A DNA stretch of 64,000 bases, from positions 186,001-250,000 of the forward strand of contig NZ_FOKC01000002.1 of assembly GCF_900112035.1 (NCBI RefSeq). Direction: 5' to 3'. Position 1 is the stretch's first letter. Every line of letters starts with the position of its first letter. Shown here one piece after another: positions 34,367 through 44,274 of the stretch. A model generated the notes under the pieces. That model ran no database searches and was not told where the DNA came from. It saw only the letters and a list, made by a program, of their open reading frames with translations. The translations under genes and the position numbers were made by a program. The DNA comes from Nocardioides alpinus (GTDB lineage Bacteria; Actinomycetota; Actinomycetes; Propionibacteriales; Nocardioidaceae).

Positions 34367-34924
34367 TCAGACTTCGAGCAGCTCTGCTTCCTTGTGCTTG
34401 AGGAGGTCGTCGATCTTGTCGGTGTGGGTCTTGGTGAGCCCGTCGAGGCGCTTCTCGGCCCCGGTGACGTCGTCCTTGCCGACCTCACCGTCCTTTTCGA
34501 GCTTCTCGAGCGCCTGCTTGGCCGTGCGGCGGATGTTGCGCACCGAGACGCGGCCGTCCTCTGCCTTGCCCTTGGCGAGCTTGATGTACTCCTTGCGGCG
34601 CTCCTCGGTCAGCTCCGGGAAGACGCAGCGCAGCACCTTGCCGTCGTTGGAGGGGTTGACGCCGAGGTCGGAGTCGCGGATCGCGCGCTCGACGGCCGGC
34701 ATCGCGCCCACGTCGAAGACCTGGATCAAGATGGTGCGCGCGTCCTGGGAGGTGAAGCTCGCCAGCTGCTGCAGCGGGGTCTGCGTGCCGTAGTAGTCGG
34801 CGGTGATCTTGGCGAACATCGCCGGGTTGGCGCGCCCGGCGCGGATGGCGGCGAACTCCTCGCGGGTCGCCTCGACGGACTTGCCCATCTTGGCGTCGGC
34901 ATCGTTCATCACGTCGTTGATCAC
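34367..34924 (-). CDS. frr: Ribosome recycling factor
   Basis: RRF splits post-termination ribosomes together with EF-G. The 185 residues match the family length and show the three-helix bundle with GRANPAMFAKITADYYGT, SNDGKVLRCVFPELTEERR and SVRNIRRTAKQALEKLEKDG. The start is GTG (reading INDVMNDADAKMGKSVEATR). It follows pyrH with a 50-bp gap. Confidence 0.97.
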   Translation of the reverse strand: MINDVMNDADAKMGKSVEATREEFAAIRAGRANPAMFAKITADYYGTQTPLQQLASFTSQDARTILIQVFDVGAMPAVERAIRDSDLGVNPSNDGKVLRCVFPELTEERRKEYIKLAKGKAEDGRVSVRNIRRTAKQALEKLEKDGEVGKDDVTGAEKRLDGLTKTHTDKIDDLLKHKEAELLEV

Positions 34925-34974
34925 GTTTGCGCTCTCTCTCGTCGTACGTCGGGTGCGGAGGTGGTGCGGCCGGG

Positions 34975-35691
34975 TCAGGCCGAGCTGCTCACCAACGTGC
35001 CGATCTTCTCACCCCGGACGGCGCGCACGATCGTGCCCGGCGTCGAGAGGTTGAAGAAGACCATGTCCATCTTGTTGTCGCGGGCCATGGCGATGCCGGT
35101 GGCGTCGGCGACCTTGAGGTCGCGGGCGAGGTACTCGTCGTAGGTGAGCTGGTCGAACTTCACCGCGTCGGGGAACTTGTGCGGGTCGGAGTCGTAGACA
35201 CCGTCCACGCCCTGCTTGCCCATCAGGATGACCTCGCAGCGCGTCTCCAGCGCCCGCTGCGCCGCGACCGTGTCGGTCGAGAAGAACGGCATGCCGGCGC
35301 CGGCGCCGAAGATCACGACGCGGCCCTTCTCCATGTGGCGCATCGCGCGACGCGGGATGTAGGGCTCGGCGACCTGGCCCATCGTGATCGCGGTCTGCAC
35401 ACGCGTCTCGACGCCGTGCTTCTCGATCAGGTCCTGGAGCGCGAGGCAGTTCATCACCGTGCCCAGCATGCCCATGTAGTCGGCACGCGCGCGGTCCATG
35501 CCGCGCTGCTGGAGCTCGGCGCCGCGGAAGAAGTTGCCACCGCCCACGACGATGGCGATCTGGACACCCGACTTGGCGACCTCGGCCACCTGGGCAGCCA
35601 GGGCATTGATCACGTCGAGGTCCAGTCCGACCTCACCGCCGCCGAACACCTCGCCGGAGAGCTTGAGCAGGACTCGCTTGTACGCCGTCAC
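34975..35691 (-). CDS. pyrH: UMP kinase
   Basis: PyrH phosphorylates UMP to UDP and feeds pyrimidine nucleotide synthesis. It is an amino-acid-kinase-fold enzyme of 238 residues with [43 protein letters not shown] and [11 protein letters not shown]. It belongs to the hexameric bacterial type. GAAGGGA upstream of the GTG is a normal ribosome binding site. A strong hairpin separates it from tsf. Confidence 0.97.
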   Translation of the reverse strand: MTAYKRVLLKLSGEVFGGGEVGLDLDVINALAAQVAEVAKSGVQIAIVVGGGNFFRGAELQQRGMDRARADYMGMLGTVMNCLALQDLIEKHGVETRVQTAITMGQVAEPYIPRRAMRHMEKGRVVIFGAGAGMPFFSTDTVAAQRALETRCEVILMGKQGVDGVYDSDPHKFPDAVKFDQLTYDEYLARDLKVADATGIAMARDNKMDMVFFNLSTPGTIVRAVRGEKIGTLVSSSA

Positions 35692-35798
35692 CTGGATCCC
35701 TTCGCACGCCTTGACCGGTCCCGAGAAACCTACCGGCCAGTGGGGGCGGGGTCGAACCCGCGCACCCGGAGGTGCCCTGCGGGCGGCCGCAAATGCCG

Positions 35799-35831
35799 CA
35801 GGGGCCGTACGCCGGTGGCGTACGACCCCTG
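35799..35831 (-). terminator. Strong hairpin between tsf and pyrH
   Basis: CAGGGG-C-CGTACGCC, loop GGT, GGCGTACG-A-CCCCTG forms a 14-bp stem with one mismatch and a 3-nt loop, 22 nt after the tsf stop. It is the best terminator-like structure in this operon. There is no T-tract, as is usual in actinobacteria, so it may be a partial terminator or processing site. Confidence 0.65.
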
Positions 35832-35852
35832 TCGGGTGCGGTGAGCGGAGGC

Positions 35853-36665
35853 TCAGGCGCCGACCTCGAAGCGGGCGAACCGCTTCACGGTGGTGCCGGC
35901 GGCGTCGAGGACGGCCTTGACCGACTTCTTCGACTCGGTGACCGACTCCTGCTCGAGCAGGACGATCTCCTTGTAGAACCCACCGAGGCGACCCTCGACG
36001 ATCTTGGCGATCGCCTGCTCGGGCTTGCCCTCCTCGCGGGTCTTCTGCTCGGCGATGGAGCGCTCGGACGCCACGACGTCCGCGGGGACCTCGTCGCGGG
36101 TGAGGTACTGGGCCTTCATCGCGGCGATCTGCATCGCGGCGGCGCGGGCGGCAGCCTCGTCACCCTCGAACTCGACGAGCACGCCCACGGCGGGCGGCAG
36201 GTCGGCGGCACGCTTGTGCATGTAGGTGACGGTGGTGCCCTCGAAGTAGGCGACCTCGCCCAGCTCGATCTTCTCGCCGATGGTGATGGCCAGGTCCTGG
36301 ACGACCTCGCCGACGGTCTTGCCGTCGAGCTCGGCGGCCTTGAGGGCGTCGGTGTCGGTGGCCTTCACGGAGTTGGCGACCTCGGCGATCTGCTGCGCCT
36401 TGGCGATGAAGTCCTCGTTCTTGGCGACGAAGTCGGTCTCGCTCTTGAGCTCGACCAGCGCGTTGCCGGCGGTGGCGACGAGGCCGGCGACGGCCTCGCG
36501 CTCGGCGCCGCGGGCGGCAGCCTTGGCAGCACCCTTCACGCGGAGCAGCTCGACAGCCTTGTCGAAGTCGCCATCAGCCTCGGTCAGCGCCTTCTTGCAG
36601 TCCATCATCCCGGCCTGGGTCAGCTCACGGAGCTTCTTGACATCGGCGGCGGTGAAGTCAGCCAT
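35853..36665 (-). CDS. tsf: Elongation factor Ts
   Basis: EF-Ts exchanges GDP for GTP on EF-Tu. The 270 residues start with the N-terminal domain ([19 protein letters not shown] and [20 protein letters not shown]). The core carries the family's [10 protein letters not shown] motif, and the end reads [10 protein letters not shown]. It is transcribed after rpsB, with a stable hairpin between the two. Confidence 0.97.
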   Translation of the reverse strand: MADFTAADVKKLRELTQAGMMDCKKALTEADGDFDKAVELLRVKGAAKAAARGAEREAVAGLVATAGNALVELKSETDFVAKNEDFIAKAQQIAEVANSVKATDTDALKAAELDGKTVGEVVQDLAITIGEKIELGEVAYFEGTTVTYMHKRAADLPPAVGVLVEFEGDEAAARAAAMQIAAMKAQYLTRDEVPADVVASERSIAEQKTREEGKPEQAIAKIVEGRLGGFYKEIVLLEQESVTESKKSVKAVLDAAGTTVKRFARFEVGA

Positions 36666-36713
36666 GGTCCCTCTTCCTTGGGTTCTGGGGTGGTCGTACG
36701 GGGACGTGCGAAG

Positions 36714-36743
36714 GCCGGCCGCGGGGTGTCCCCCGCGACCGGC
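36714..36743 (-). terminator. GC-rich hairpin between rpsB and tsf
   Basis: GCCGG-C-CGCGGGG, loop TGTC, CCCCGCG-A-CCGGC makes a 12-bp stem with one mismatch in the 86-bp gap, 8 nt after the rpsB stop. It could attenuate transcription into tsf or stabilise the rpsB message. Confidence 0.5.
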
Positions 36744-36751
36744 GTCCGCCA

Positions 36752-37834
36752 TCAGTCCTTCTTGGCAGCAGCCTTCTTCGCGGGCTCTGCCTCGGCGTCG
36801 GTCGCAGCCTCGGCCTCGACGGGGGCGTCGGCAGGAGCCTCGGCCGCGGTCTCGGCAGGAGCCTCAGCCTCAGCAGGAGCCTCAGCCTCGGCGGGGGCCT
36901 CGGCCTCGACCTCGACGGGGGCCTCCGCCTCGGCGGGAGCCTCGGTCACGGCGTCGGCGGCGGCCTCGGCCTGCGGGGCCTCGGACGCGGCACCGGTGGC
37001 CTCGGAGGCCGGGGTCTCGGCAGCGGCGTCACCGGTGGCGGCAGCAGCAGCCTTGTCGGCGTCACCGGTCAGGAGCTCGCGCTCCCACTCGGCCAGGGGC
37101 TCCTCGGCGCCGACGGCCTGGTCAGCGTCGCCACCCTTAGCGCCCGAGCGGGCGATGAGGCCCTCGGCGACGGCGTCGGCGACCACGCGGGTCAGCAGGC
37201 CGACCGCGCGGATCGCGTCGTCGTTGCCCGGGATCGGGAAGTCGACGAGGTCGGGGTCGCAGTTGGAGTCGAGGATGCCGATGATCGGGATCCGCAGCTT
37301 GCGGGCCTCCTCGACGGCGAGGTGCTCCTTGTTGGTGTCGACGATCCACACCGCGGAGGGAACCTTGGTCATCTCACGGATGCCGCCGAGGGTCTTCTCG
37401 AGCTTGGTGTGCTCCCGCTTCATCTGCAGGAGCTCCTTCTTGGTGCGACCCGAGCCGGCGACGGTGTCGAAGTCGACGTCGTCGAGCTCCTTGAGCCGGT
37501 TGATCCGCTGGTGCACGGTCTGGAAGTTGGTGAGCATGCCACCGAGCCAGCGCTGGTTGACGTAGGGCATCCCGACGCGCGTCGCCTGCTCGGCGATGGC
37601 CTCCTGGGCCTGCTTCTTCGTGCCGACGAACATCACGACGCCGCCCTTGGCGACGGTCTCCTTGACGAAGGCGTACGAGCGGTCGATGTAGGCCAGCGAC
37701 TGCTGCAGGTCGATGATGTAGATGCCGTTGCGCTCGGTCATGATGAAGCGCTTCATCTTGGGGTTCCACCGACGGGTCTGGTGACCGAAGTGGACGCCGC
37801 TCTCGAGCAGCTGGCGCATGGTGACGACTGCCAT
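36752..37834 (-). CDS. rpsB: 30S ribosomal protein S2 with long acidic tail
   Basis: Residues 1-235 are a complete S2 ([69 protein letters not shown]). The protein then continues to 360 residues with a low-complexity tail rich in Ala, Glu and Pro, ending AKKAAAKKD. Tails on S2 are common in actinobacteria, but this one is long. AGGAG 7 nt before the ATG is the ribosome binding site. It heads the rpsB-tsf pair. Confidence 0.97.
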   Translation of the reverse strand: MAVVTMRQLLESGVHFGHQTRRWNPKMKRFIMTERNGIYIIDLQQSLAYIDRSYAFVKETVAKGGVVMFVGTKKQAQEAIAEQATRVGMPYVNQRWLGGMLTNFQTVHQRINRLKELDDVDFDTVAGSGRTKKELLQMKREHTKLEKTLGGIREMTKVPSAVWIVDTNKEHLAVEEARKLRIPIIGILDSNCDPDLVDFPIPGNDDAIRAVGLLTRVVADAVAEGLIARSGAKGGDADQAVGAEEPLAEWERELLTGDADKAAAAATGDAAAETPASEATGAASEAPQAEAAADAVTEAPAEAEAPVEVEAEAPAEAEAPAEAEAPAETAAEAPADAPVEAEAATDAEAEPAKKAAAKKD

Positions 37835-38254
37835 GGGTTCTCCTGTTGTTGCGGAGGCGCTCACCTGTGTGCCCGCCCTTGACGCAGGACGGACCGGGAG
37901 CGTGACTCCTGTTGTGTTCAGTTCGTTGCGCCCGACGGGCGTCGGGTGCCCTGACGCTCACACGCCGGTCCGATCCGCACCGGTGGGGCTGGTGGGAACT
38001 GAGGACCGACGCCCACGGGCGGTCCGGAACCAGGGATGCATTCCGACGCGGTCTGCGAGCGTGCGAAGTCAGTCCGGGAGGACTGCTCCGCACATCGTAG
38101 GCCACCCGTACGCGTGGAGCGAATCGCTGGGCACCCCTCTTCTGAGCGTGGATTCCGGGCCGTGACGCATCCACAGGCCGGCTCCCCCGCCCGCCGTCCA
38201 CAGGCTCGTCCGGTGCTGGTGGTCGTGCCCGGCGCCGGGCCGCAGGATCGCCGG
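37835..38254 (-). promoter_or_regulatory. Long gap with rpsB promoter and leader
   Basis: In this 420-bp divergent gap, TACGAT at 38099-38094 with TTCGCT 18 nt upstream is a candidate rpsB promoter, giving a leader of about 250 nt. The leader holds hairpins CAGTCC-GGGA-GGACTG (38070-38085) and CCCGAC/GTCGGG (37931-37946). Long leaders before rpsB often carry autoregulation by S2, but I cannot match this one to a known motif. No gene is visible here. Confidence 0.4.
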
Positions 38255-38842
38255 ATGCGAGCTGCCCTCGGTGTCGTCCGTCCCCTCCTGGTGCTCACCC
38301 TCCTGCTCGGTCACGGCGGAGCAGCGGCTGCGGCGCCCGAGCGACCGGACGGAGTGTGGCCCCTGGCGCCCGAGCCCGACGTCGTACGTCCCTTCGAGCC
38401 CCCGCCGAACCCCTATGCCGCCGGACACCGGGGCGTCGACCTCGCCGGGAGTCCCGGCCAGGCGGTGCTCGCCGCACTGCCGGGCACGGTCGGCTTCGCC
38501 GGGTCGATCGGCGGCAAGCCCGTGGTCACGGTGCGGCACGGCGGACGACGTACGACCTACGAGCCGGTGGTGGCCACCGTCGAGCGGGGCCAGGAGGTGG
38601 CCGCCGGCGCGGTGCTGGGCCGACTCACGGTGACCGACAGCCACTGCTTCCCGGCGGCGTGCCTGCACTGGGGACTGATCGTCGGCGAGGGCTCGGACGA
38701 GGAGTACGTCGACCCGCTGTCGCTCGTCGGTTCCGGCCCGGTGCGGCTGCTGCCGCTGTGGCGCGACGAGCCCGCCTCGGCGCGGGTCGGGTGGACTCCC
38801 CCGCTGGAGCGTTGGTCGCGCCCGCTGGACTGGCGGGCGTGA
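38255..38842 (+). CDS. Secreted M23 (LytM-like) peptidase domain protein
   Basis: A 195-residue exported protein (signal MRAALGVVRPLLVLTLLLGH, cleavage near AAAAA) with an M23 domain of the type that cleaves peptidoglycan peptides. His58 and Asp62 of HxxxD are present (GHRGVDLAG). The second motif, normally HxH, reads CLHWGL with Cys136 in place of the first His. Cys131 is nearby, and the same region has SHCFPAACLH. The enzyme may thus be weak or inactive. AGGA 7 nt upstream supports the ATG. Confidence 0.85.
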   Translation: MRAALGVVRPLLVLTLLLGHGGAAAAAPERPDGVWPLAPEPDVVRPFEPPPNPYAAGHRGVDLAGSPGQAVLAALPGTVGFAGSIGGKPVVTVRHGGRRTTYEPVVATVERGQEVAAGAVLGRLTVTDSHCFPAACLHWGLIVGEGSDEEYVDPLSLVGSGPVRLLPLWRDEPASARVGWTPPLERWSRPLDWRA

Positions 38843-38866
38843 CGTCGTCTCCGTCTCGACACGCCG

Positions 38867-39814
38867 CTAGGCCCGCGGGTGGGCCTGCTGGTAGGCCCGG
38901 CGGAGTCGGTCGGTGGTGACGTGGGTGTAGAGCTGCGTCGTCGCCAGGGAGGCGTGGCCGAGCAGCTCCTGCACCGAGCGCAGGTCGGCGCCGCCCTCGA
39001 GCAGGTGGGTGGCGGCGGTGTGGCGCAGGCCGTGGGGGCCGATGTCGGGCGCCCCCGGCACGTCGGCGATGCGGCGGTGGACAAGGTCCCGGACCGCTCG
39101 CTGGTCGATCCGGCGACCGCGCACGCCGAGGAACAGAGCCGGTCCCGACCCCTCCACGCGCAGCGTCGGTCGCCCCGAGACGAGCCAGCGCTCGACGGCG
39201 CGACCGGCGGGCGTGCCGTAGGGCACGGAGCGCTCCTTGCGGCCCTTGCCGAAGACCCGCACCACCCGGCGCTCGGTGTCGACGTCGTCGATGTCGAGGC
39301 CGACGAGCTCGCCGACCCGGATGCCGGTGGCGTAGAGCAGCTCCAGCATCGCGACGTCGCGGATCCCTGCGGGCGAGCCGTCGTCGGCGAGGTCGGCGGC
39401 CGCGCGGATCAGCGACTCGGCCTCGTCGGCGCGCAGCACCGGCGGGAGCGTCTTGTGCTTCTTCGGGGAGCCCAGGGCCGCTCCCGGGTCGGTCGGCAGC
39501 CGGCCGGTGCGGTGGAGCCACGCCGTGAACACCCGCGCGGCCGTCGCGCGCCGGGCGATCGTCGTCCGGCTGCGTCCGGTGGTCTGGAGCCTGGCCAGCC
39601 AGCTGCGCAGCGCGCGGAGATCGAGGTCGGCGACGTCGTCGATGCCGAGGCGCAGGCAGTGGTCGAGCAGGCTCGAGATGTCGCCGAGGTAGGCCCGGAC
39701 CGTGTGGGGCGTGAGGTCACGCTCGGAGACGAGGTGCCGCTCGTAGTCGCCGAGCAGGCGCACCATCGGCTCGGGCAGGCCGCCCTGCGTCGCCTCGTCC
39801 CCGGTGTTGCTCAC
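38867..39814 (-). CDS. xerC: Tyrosine recombinase XerC-like
   Basis: Xer recombinases resolve chromosome dimers at dif with FtsK. This 315-residue protein has an N-terminal SAM-like domain ([20 protein letters not shown]) and all catalytic residues: Arg166 (TGIRVGEL), Lys190 (FGKGRKER), His261 and Arg264 ([11 protein letters not shown]), His287 (LGHASL) and Tyr296 (QLYTHV). The position before dprA is typical of chromosomal xerC in actinobacteria. The GTG at 39814 has TACGAT 6 nt upstream. Confidence 0.93.
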   Translation of the reverse strand: MSNTGDEATQGGLPEPMVRLLGDYERHLVSERDLTPHTVRAYLGDISSLLDHCLRLGIDDVADLDLRALRSWLARLQTTGRSRTTIARRATAARVFTAWLHRTGRLPTDPGAALGSPKKHKTLPPVLRADEAESLIRAAADLADDGSPAGIRDVAMLELLYATGIRVGELVGLDIDDVDTERRVVRVFGKGRKERSVPYGTPAGRAVERWLVSGRPTLRVEGSGPALFLGVRGRRIDQRAVRDLVHRRIADVPGAPDIGPHGLRHTAATHLLEGGADLRSVQELLGHASLATTQLYTHVTTDRLRRAYQQAHPRA

Positions 39815-39820
39815 CCTCGG

Positions 39821-39826
39821 ATCGTA
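39821..39826 (-). promoter_or_regulatory. -10 element TACGAT for xerC
   Basis: TACGAT on the minus strand ends 6 nt before the GTG at 39814, with no ribosome binding site. Confidence 0.5.
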
Positions 39827-39855
39827 GGCGGCGCGAGGCCGGTGTTCGGGACCTC

Positions 39856-41019
39856 TCACCCGGTGCCTGCGAGTCGCCAGCCGTCGTCGCCGCGCACCAC
39901 GAAGCCCTTCACCTCCAACCGCCCGAGCGCCAGGACGGTGTCGCGCACGTGCAGCAGGCTGAGCCGGGCGATGCTCTCGACCCCGACCGGGGAGACCGAC
40001 GGAACCTGCTCCAGCACGGTGCGCTCGACCGGGCTGAGTCGGTCACGAGGTCGTTCGGGACCTCGGGGCTCCTCCAGGAGATGGGCCCCGATCGCACCGA
40101 CCGCCTCGAGCACCTCGGAGCCCTGGGTGACCACGGTGGCCCCACCGCGTCGCAAGCACTGGTGCACGCCCATCGAGGTGTAGCTCGTGACCGGTCCGGG
40201 CACGCACATCACGGGTCGGCTCATCTGCTCGGCCCAGCGCACGGTGTTGAGCGCGCCGCTGCGCAGCGCGGCCTCGACCAGCACCGTGCCTCGGGTGAGG
40301 GCCGCGATCAGCCGGTTGCGGGCCAGGAATCTCAGCTGCGTGGGTCCCGAGCCCGGTGGCTGCTCCGATACCACCGCGAACTCGGCCGAGAGGTGATCGA
40401 GCAGCGCGCGGTGCTTCATCGGGTAGACCCGGTCCACGCCGCAGGGCAGCACCGCGACGGTCGCTCCGCCTGCCCGCAGGGCGGCGTCATGGGCGACGAA
40501 GTCGATGCCGAGGGCCCCGCCGGACACGACGGGCACCGACGCCGACGCGAGGTGCCCGGCGATGGCCTGGGTCATCTCGACCCCGTAGACCGAGGCGGCG
40601 CGCGAGCCGACGACCGCGACAGAGGCGGCGAGCTCGGTCAGCGGCATGGGACCGCGGACCCACAGGCCCGGCGGGGTGCCACCGAAGCTCAACGCGCCGG
40701 CCTCGGCGGTGGGGTCACGGTGGTCGAGCTGGTCGACGTGGTCGAGGTCGTCGAGCCCCGCAGGCCACTCCGGGTCACCCGGCACCAGGAAGCGGATGCC
40801 CATCGCCTCTGCCGTCTCGAGAGCGCGGGCAGGGTCGACCTCGGCCAGCCGCTCGGCCAGGCCGCTCCCCGGCTTGGGCACCAACTGCGACCCCAGCGCT
40901 CGCTGGGGCCCGAGCTCGTGCACCAGCCTGGAGGTGGTCATGTCGCCCGGCTCGACGCCGCAGCTCAGCACGACCCGAGCCAGCCGGTCGGCCTCGGGCA
41001 CTCCGGACGCCGCGGTCAC
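39856..41019 (-). CDS. dprA: DNA processing protein DprA
   Basis: DprA protects incoming single-stranded DNA and loads RecA. The 387 residues show the Rossmann-like core: [65 protein letters not shown] and [10 protein letters not shown]. The C-terminal winged-helix domain ends [16 protein letters not shown]. It overlaps comM by GTGA, so the two are co-translated. Whether the organism is naturally competent is not shown by this pair alone. Confidence 0.94.
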   Translation of the reverse strand: MTAASGVPEADRLARVVLSCGVEPGDMTTSRLVHELGPQRALGSQLVPKPGSGLAERLAEVDPARALETAEAMGIRFLVPGDPEWPAGLDDLDHVDQLDHRDPTAEAGALSFGGTPPGLWVRGPMPLTELAASVAVVGSRAASVYGVEMTQAIAGHLASASVPVVSGGALGIDFVAHDAALRAGGATVAVLPCGVDRVYPMKHRALLDHLSAEFAVVSEQPPGSGPTQLRFLARNRLIAALTRGTVLVEAALRSGALNTVRWAEQMSRPVMCVPGPVTSYTSMGVHQCLRRGGATVVTQGSEVLEAVGAIGAHLLEEPRGPERPRDRLSPVERTVLEQVPSVSPVGVESIARLSLLHVRDTVLALGRLEVKGFVVRGDDGWRLAGTG

Positions 41020-42620
41020 GAGGCTGCCATCGCGATCACGCGCGCCGGCAGGCTGAGGGCCGGATCGCTGGAGCGCAGGGCCAGTGCCACACGTGCTGCC
41101 TCGAGCCCGGGGCGCGTCGCTCCGGCACAGTCAGCCACGGTCCACGCCAGACGCTGGACGCGGGTCAGTCCGCGCCGCGTGAGCCGGCCAGCGGCGAGCT
41201 CGTCGTCGATCGCCTGTTGGGCATCCGGATCGAGAGGCCAGCACTCGTCGAGGACCACCCCGGGCACCGAGGCGTTGAGCGACCACGGTCGGTCGCGGTA
41301 GCGGTGCGCCTGCCTCGCTCGAGCATCGGTGACGCGCGAGCGGACGTCCTCCGACGACTCCGGCGCGACACCCCAGGCGCTGGAGGTCCGCCGCGCTTGG
41401 GGGCGTACCTCCATCCAGATGTCGACGCGATCGACGATGGGCCCGCTGAGCTTGCGCAGGTAGTGGGCGCGCTGCACCTGGCTGCACTCGCAGGCTCCGC
41501 CCGAGAGTCCGTGGAAGTTGCCGCACGGGCACGGGTTGGCCGCCAGCACGACGAGGGAGCGTGCGGGGTAGGTGGCCGACTCCTCGCCGCGGGCGATGGT
41601 CACCTCGCCGGACTCCAGCGGCTGGCGCATCGCCTCGATCACGTCCGCGCGGAAGTGGGGGAACTCGTCGAGGAAGAGGACGCCATGGTGGGCCAGGCTC
41701 ACCTGGCCGGGCCTGACCCGGCCGGTGCCCCCGCCCAGGACGCTCGCCGCGCTGGCGGAGGGGTGCGGTGCGAACCACGGCGGGCGGCGCAACAGGCCCG
41801 AGCCGTCCGGCAGCGTGCCCGCCACCGAGTGCAGCGCGGACACCTCGAGCGACTGCTCGACGGTCAGGTCGGGCAGGATCGACGGGATCCGTTCGGCGAT
41901 GGACGTCTTCCCCGTGCCTCGCGGACCGACGAGCATCAGCGGGTGGCCGCCCGCGGCGGCGACCTCCACGGCGTAGCGGACGTCCTCGAGACCGTCGAGG
42001 TCCGCCAGGTCGGCGCCGTCGAGCCGGTCCTCGCCGCGCCAGGTCGCGAGCGGGCTCGCGGACGGTCCGACCACTGGTGGCGCCTCGGGGACCTCGACAC
42101 CGCGCAGCACGGCCACGACCTGGGCGAGGGAGCGAACCCCGAAGACCGTCATGCCCGGCACCAGCGCCGCCTCGGCCGCCTGCGGCTCCGGCACGAAGAC
42201 GCGGTCGATCCCGTGCGAGGCCGCCGCGATGACCATCGGCAGCACGCCGGGGACCGGCCGCAACCCGCCGGAGACGGACAGCTCCCCGATGAACGCCCAG
42301 CCGGTCAGGTGGTCGGCCCGCAGCTCCTCGTGCTTCTTGTCGGCCGCCAGCACGGCGACCGCGATCGCCAGGTCGTAGTGGGTGCCCGCCTTGGGCAGGT
42401 CGGCGGGTGAGAGCAGGATCGTCACGCGCTTGGTCGCCGGCCACGGGCCGCAGTCGTTGTTGACCGCCATCCGCACCCGGTCGCGCGCCTCGGACAGGCT
42501 CTTGTCGACCCGGCCGACCATGGTCGTCGCGGGAACTCCCGGCGAGGCATCGACCTGCACATCGATGACGTGGCCGTCGGCACCGCGGAGCGCGAGCGTG
42601 CGGGCGGTCGCGAACGCCAT
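41016..42620 (-). CDS. comM: YifB/ComM family Mg-chelatase-like AAA ATPase
   Basis: ComM is a hexameric AAA+ helicase that extends branch migration during natural transformation. The 534 residues have the N-terminal ChlI domain, Walker A GPRGTGKTSIAERIP (about 222), Walker B VLFLDEFPHF, and ANPCPCGNFHG with cysteines in a zinc-like loop. A C-terminal Mg-chelatase domain ends the protein. It overlaps both neighbours (yraN by 1 bp, dprA by 4 bp). Confidence 0.93.
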   Translation of the reverse strand: MAFATARTLALRGADGHVIDVQVDASPGVPATTMVGRVDKSLSEARDRVRMAVNNDCGPWPATKRVTILLSPADLPKAGTHYDLAIAVAVLAADKKHEELRADHLTGWAFIGELSVSGGLRPVPGVLPMVIAAASHGIDRVFVPEPQAAEAALVPGMTVFGVRSLAQVVAVLRGVEVPEAPPVVGPSASPLATWRGEDRLDGADLADLDGLEDVRYAVEVAAAGGHPLMLVGPRGTGKTSIAERIPSILPDLTVEQSLEVSALHSVAGTLPDGSGLLRRPPWFAPHPSASAASVLGGGTGRVRPGQVSLAHHGVLFLDEFPHFRADVIEAMRQPLESGEVTIARGEESATYPARSLVVLAANPCPCGNFHGLSGGACECSQVQRAHYLRKLSGPIVDRVDIWMEVRPQARRTSSAWGVAPESSEDVRSRVTDARARQAHRYRDRPWSLNASVPGVVLDECWPLDPDAQQAIDDELAAGRLTRRGLTRVQRLAWTVADCAGATRPGLEAARVALALRSSDPALSLPARVIAMAAS

Positions 42621-43021
42621 CAGCCGATCTCCGCGACGTGCTCGATCTCGACCGGGCCCCCCGGCGGCACCAGCACGCCGACGACGTCGACGCGCACGTC
42701 GGAGGGATGGCAGTCGTGCTCGCGGAGCCAGCGGAAAGCCAGCCGCTTGAGACGGTCGGCCTTGACCTGGTTGACGGCCTCGAGGGGCGAGCCGTAGTCG
42801 GTCGAGGTGCGCGTCTTGACCTCGCAGATGACGAGCACCTGGCCGTCGCGCAGCACCAGGTCGATCTCACCGAGCTCGCAGCGCCAGTTGCGGTCGACCA
42901 GGACCATGCCGCGCTGCGTGAGGTGCCGGGCCGCAAGGGTCTCGCCGCGCTGGCCGAGCAGCCGCTTGCGCTCGGCGGCGGGGTCGGGGGTGAAGGGGGA
43001 CGCAGCAGCGGATCGAGCCAT
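42620..43021 (-). CDS. yraN: YraN family (UPF0102) nuclease-like protein
   Basis: A 133-residue protein with the UPF0102 signature: GETLAARHLTQRGMVLVDRN, CELGEIDLVLRDG and VICEVKTRT. This gives the E-x(n)-D-x(n)-ExK pattern of the restriction-endonuclease-like fold. Its precise role is unknown, but it is always in this neighbourhood. It starts 150 bp after the DUF2469 stop. Confidence 0.9.
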   Translation of the reverse strand: MARSAAASPFTPDPAAERKRLLGQRGETLAARHLTQRGMVLVDRNWRCELGEIDLVLRDGQVLVICEVKTRTSTDYGSPLEAVNQVKADRLKRLAFRWLREHDCHPSDVRVDVVGVLVPPGGPVEIEHVAEIG

Positions 43022-43171
43022 CGTGGGTGCCTTCCGGTCGGGCAGGATCGGGAAGCACCAGCAGACCGCGCAGCACCGACGGCCCGGGCGCGAGCGGGCG
43101 AAGGGCTGTGGACGACGCCCCGATCGGCTGTCCTGTGGACGGCCAGTGGCCCGGGACGTGGGGCCAGCCCC

Positions 43172-43480
43172 TCAGTCCTTGGGCGGGTCGATCTCCGCCG
43201 GCGCGAGCTCCTCGACGTTGACGTCCTTGAAGGTCAGGACCTTGACGTTCTTGGCGAACCGGGCGGGGCGGTACATGTCCCACACCCAGGCGTCGGTCAT
43301 GGAGACCTCGAAGAACACGTCGCCGCTCTCCGAGCGGGCCTTCACGTCGACCTGGTTGCACAGGTAGAAGCGGCGGTCGGTCTCGACGACGTACTTGAAG
43401 ATGCCCACCACGTCGCGGTACTCGCGATAGAGGGTGAGCTCCATCTCGGTCTCGTACTTCTCGAGATCCTCGGCGCTCAT
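43172..43480 (-). CDS. DUF2469 protein
   Basis: A conserved actinobacterial protein of 102 residues (SAEDLEKYETEMELTLYREY, VVGIFKYVVETDRRFYLCNQ) with no assigned function. It is highly conserved and found next to rnhB across the phylum. Its ATG overlaps the rnhB stop (ATGA), so the two are coupled. It is acidic and has no signal or membrane segment. Confidence 0.92.
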   Translation of the reverse strand: MSAEDLEKYETEMELTLYREYRDVVGIFKYVVETDRRFYLCNQVDVKARSESGDVFFEVSMTDAWVWDMYRPARFAKNVKVLTFKDVNVEELAPAEIDPPKD

Positions 43481-44274
43481 GCGTCCTCCTCCTTCGCGGG
43501 GGTCGTCGTCCCCGGCTGCACCCTGCCCAACCCGTCTGGCCCGACCCTAGTGGCCGGATCCAGCACCGGGTCCGGCATCGGCTCGAGACCCGCCGCGCGT
43601 CTCACGTTCACGAAGCGCATCCGGTGCACCGGCGAGGGTCCGTGCGCGGCCAGGGCGGCGTCGTGCTCGGAGGTGCAGTAGCCCTTGTGCGTCGCGAAGT
43701 CGTAGGCCGGCCACGTCCCGTGCAGGTCGACCATCAGCCGGTCACGCGTCACCTTGGCGATCACGGAGGCGGCCGCGATGCAGGCCGCGACCCGGTCCCC
43801 CTTCCACACCGCGAGGCCCGGGACGCCGAGGCCGTCGACCGGGAAGCCGTCGGTGAGGACGTACGACGGTCGCGTCCCGAGGCGGGCCACCGCCCGCCGC
43901 AGCGCCTCGACGTTGGCGACGTGCATGCCGAGCCGGTCGCACTCCTCGGGCTCGATGACCACGACCGACCACGCGAGCGCACGGCGTACGACCTGGGCGT
44001 AGACCCGCTCGCGGGCGGCCTCGGTCAGCAGCTTGCTGTCCGCGAGCCCGGGCACGATGCCCGCCTTGCCCGCAGGCAGCACGACGGCACCGGCGACCAG
44101 GGGACCGGCGCACGCGCCGCGCCCGGCCTCGTCGACACCGGCGATCGGCTCCAGGCCGGCGCGGCGCAGGGCCCGCTCGTAGCCGTACAGCCCGGCATCA
44201 CGGCGTACGGTCACGCCGCTCTGCGCGGGGACGGGCGAGGGCAGCGGGGGCGCCGTCATCGGCGGCCTCGTCAC
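43477..44274 (-). CDS. rnhB: Ribonuclease HII
   Basis: RNase HII removes ribonucleotides and RNA primers from DNA. Up to 265 residues; the DEDD residues are visible in AGVDEAGRGACAGPLV, LADSKLLTEAARE, LTDGFPVDG and TSEHDAALAAHG. A Pro/Lys-rich tail of about 35 residues follows the domain. I prefer the GTG at 44274 because it overlaps the lepB stop by GTGA; the ATG at 44259 is an alternative. It is coupled to DUF2469. Confidence 0.93.
   Translation of the reverse strand: MTRPPMTAPPLPSPVPAQSGVTVRRDAGLYGYERALRRAGLEPIAGVDEAGRGACAGPLVAGAVVLPAGKAGIVPGLADSKLLTEAARERVYAQVVRRALAWSVVVIEPEECDRLGMHVANVEALRRAVARLGTRPSYVLTDGFPVDGLGVPGLAVWKGDRVAACIAAASVIAKVTRDRLMVDLHGTWPAYDFATHKGYCTSEHDAALAAHGPSPVHRMRFVNVRRAAGLEPMPDPVLDPATRVGPDGLGRVQPGTTTPAKEEDA

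Noticed and set aside
35744..35762. GCGGGTTCGACCCCGC on the minus strand, like a tRNA T-arm
   Set aside because: It is a simple 5-bp hairpin with no acceptor, D or anticodon arms nearby.
38166..38204. Two TCCACAGG boxes resembling DnaA boxes; similar pair at 43105-43141
   Set aside because: Each matches only seven of nine consensus bases, only two occur per site, and there is no dnaA/dnaN context or AT-rich region.
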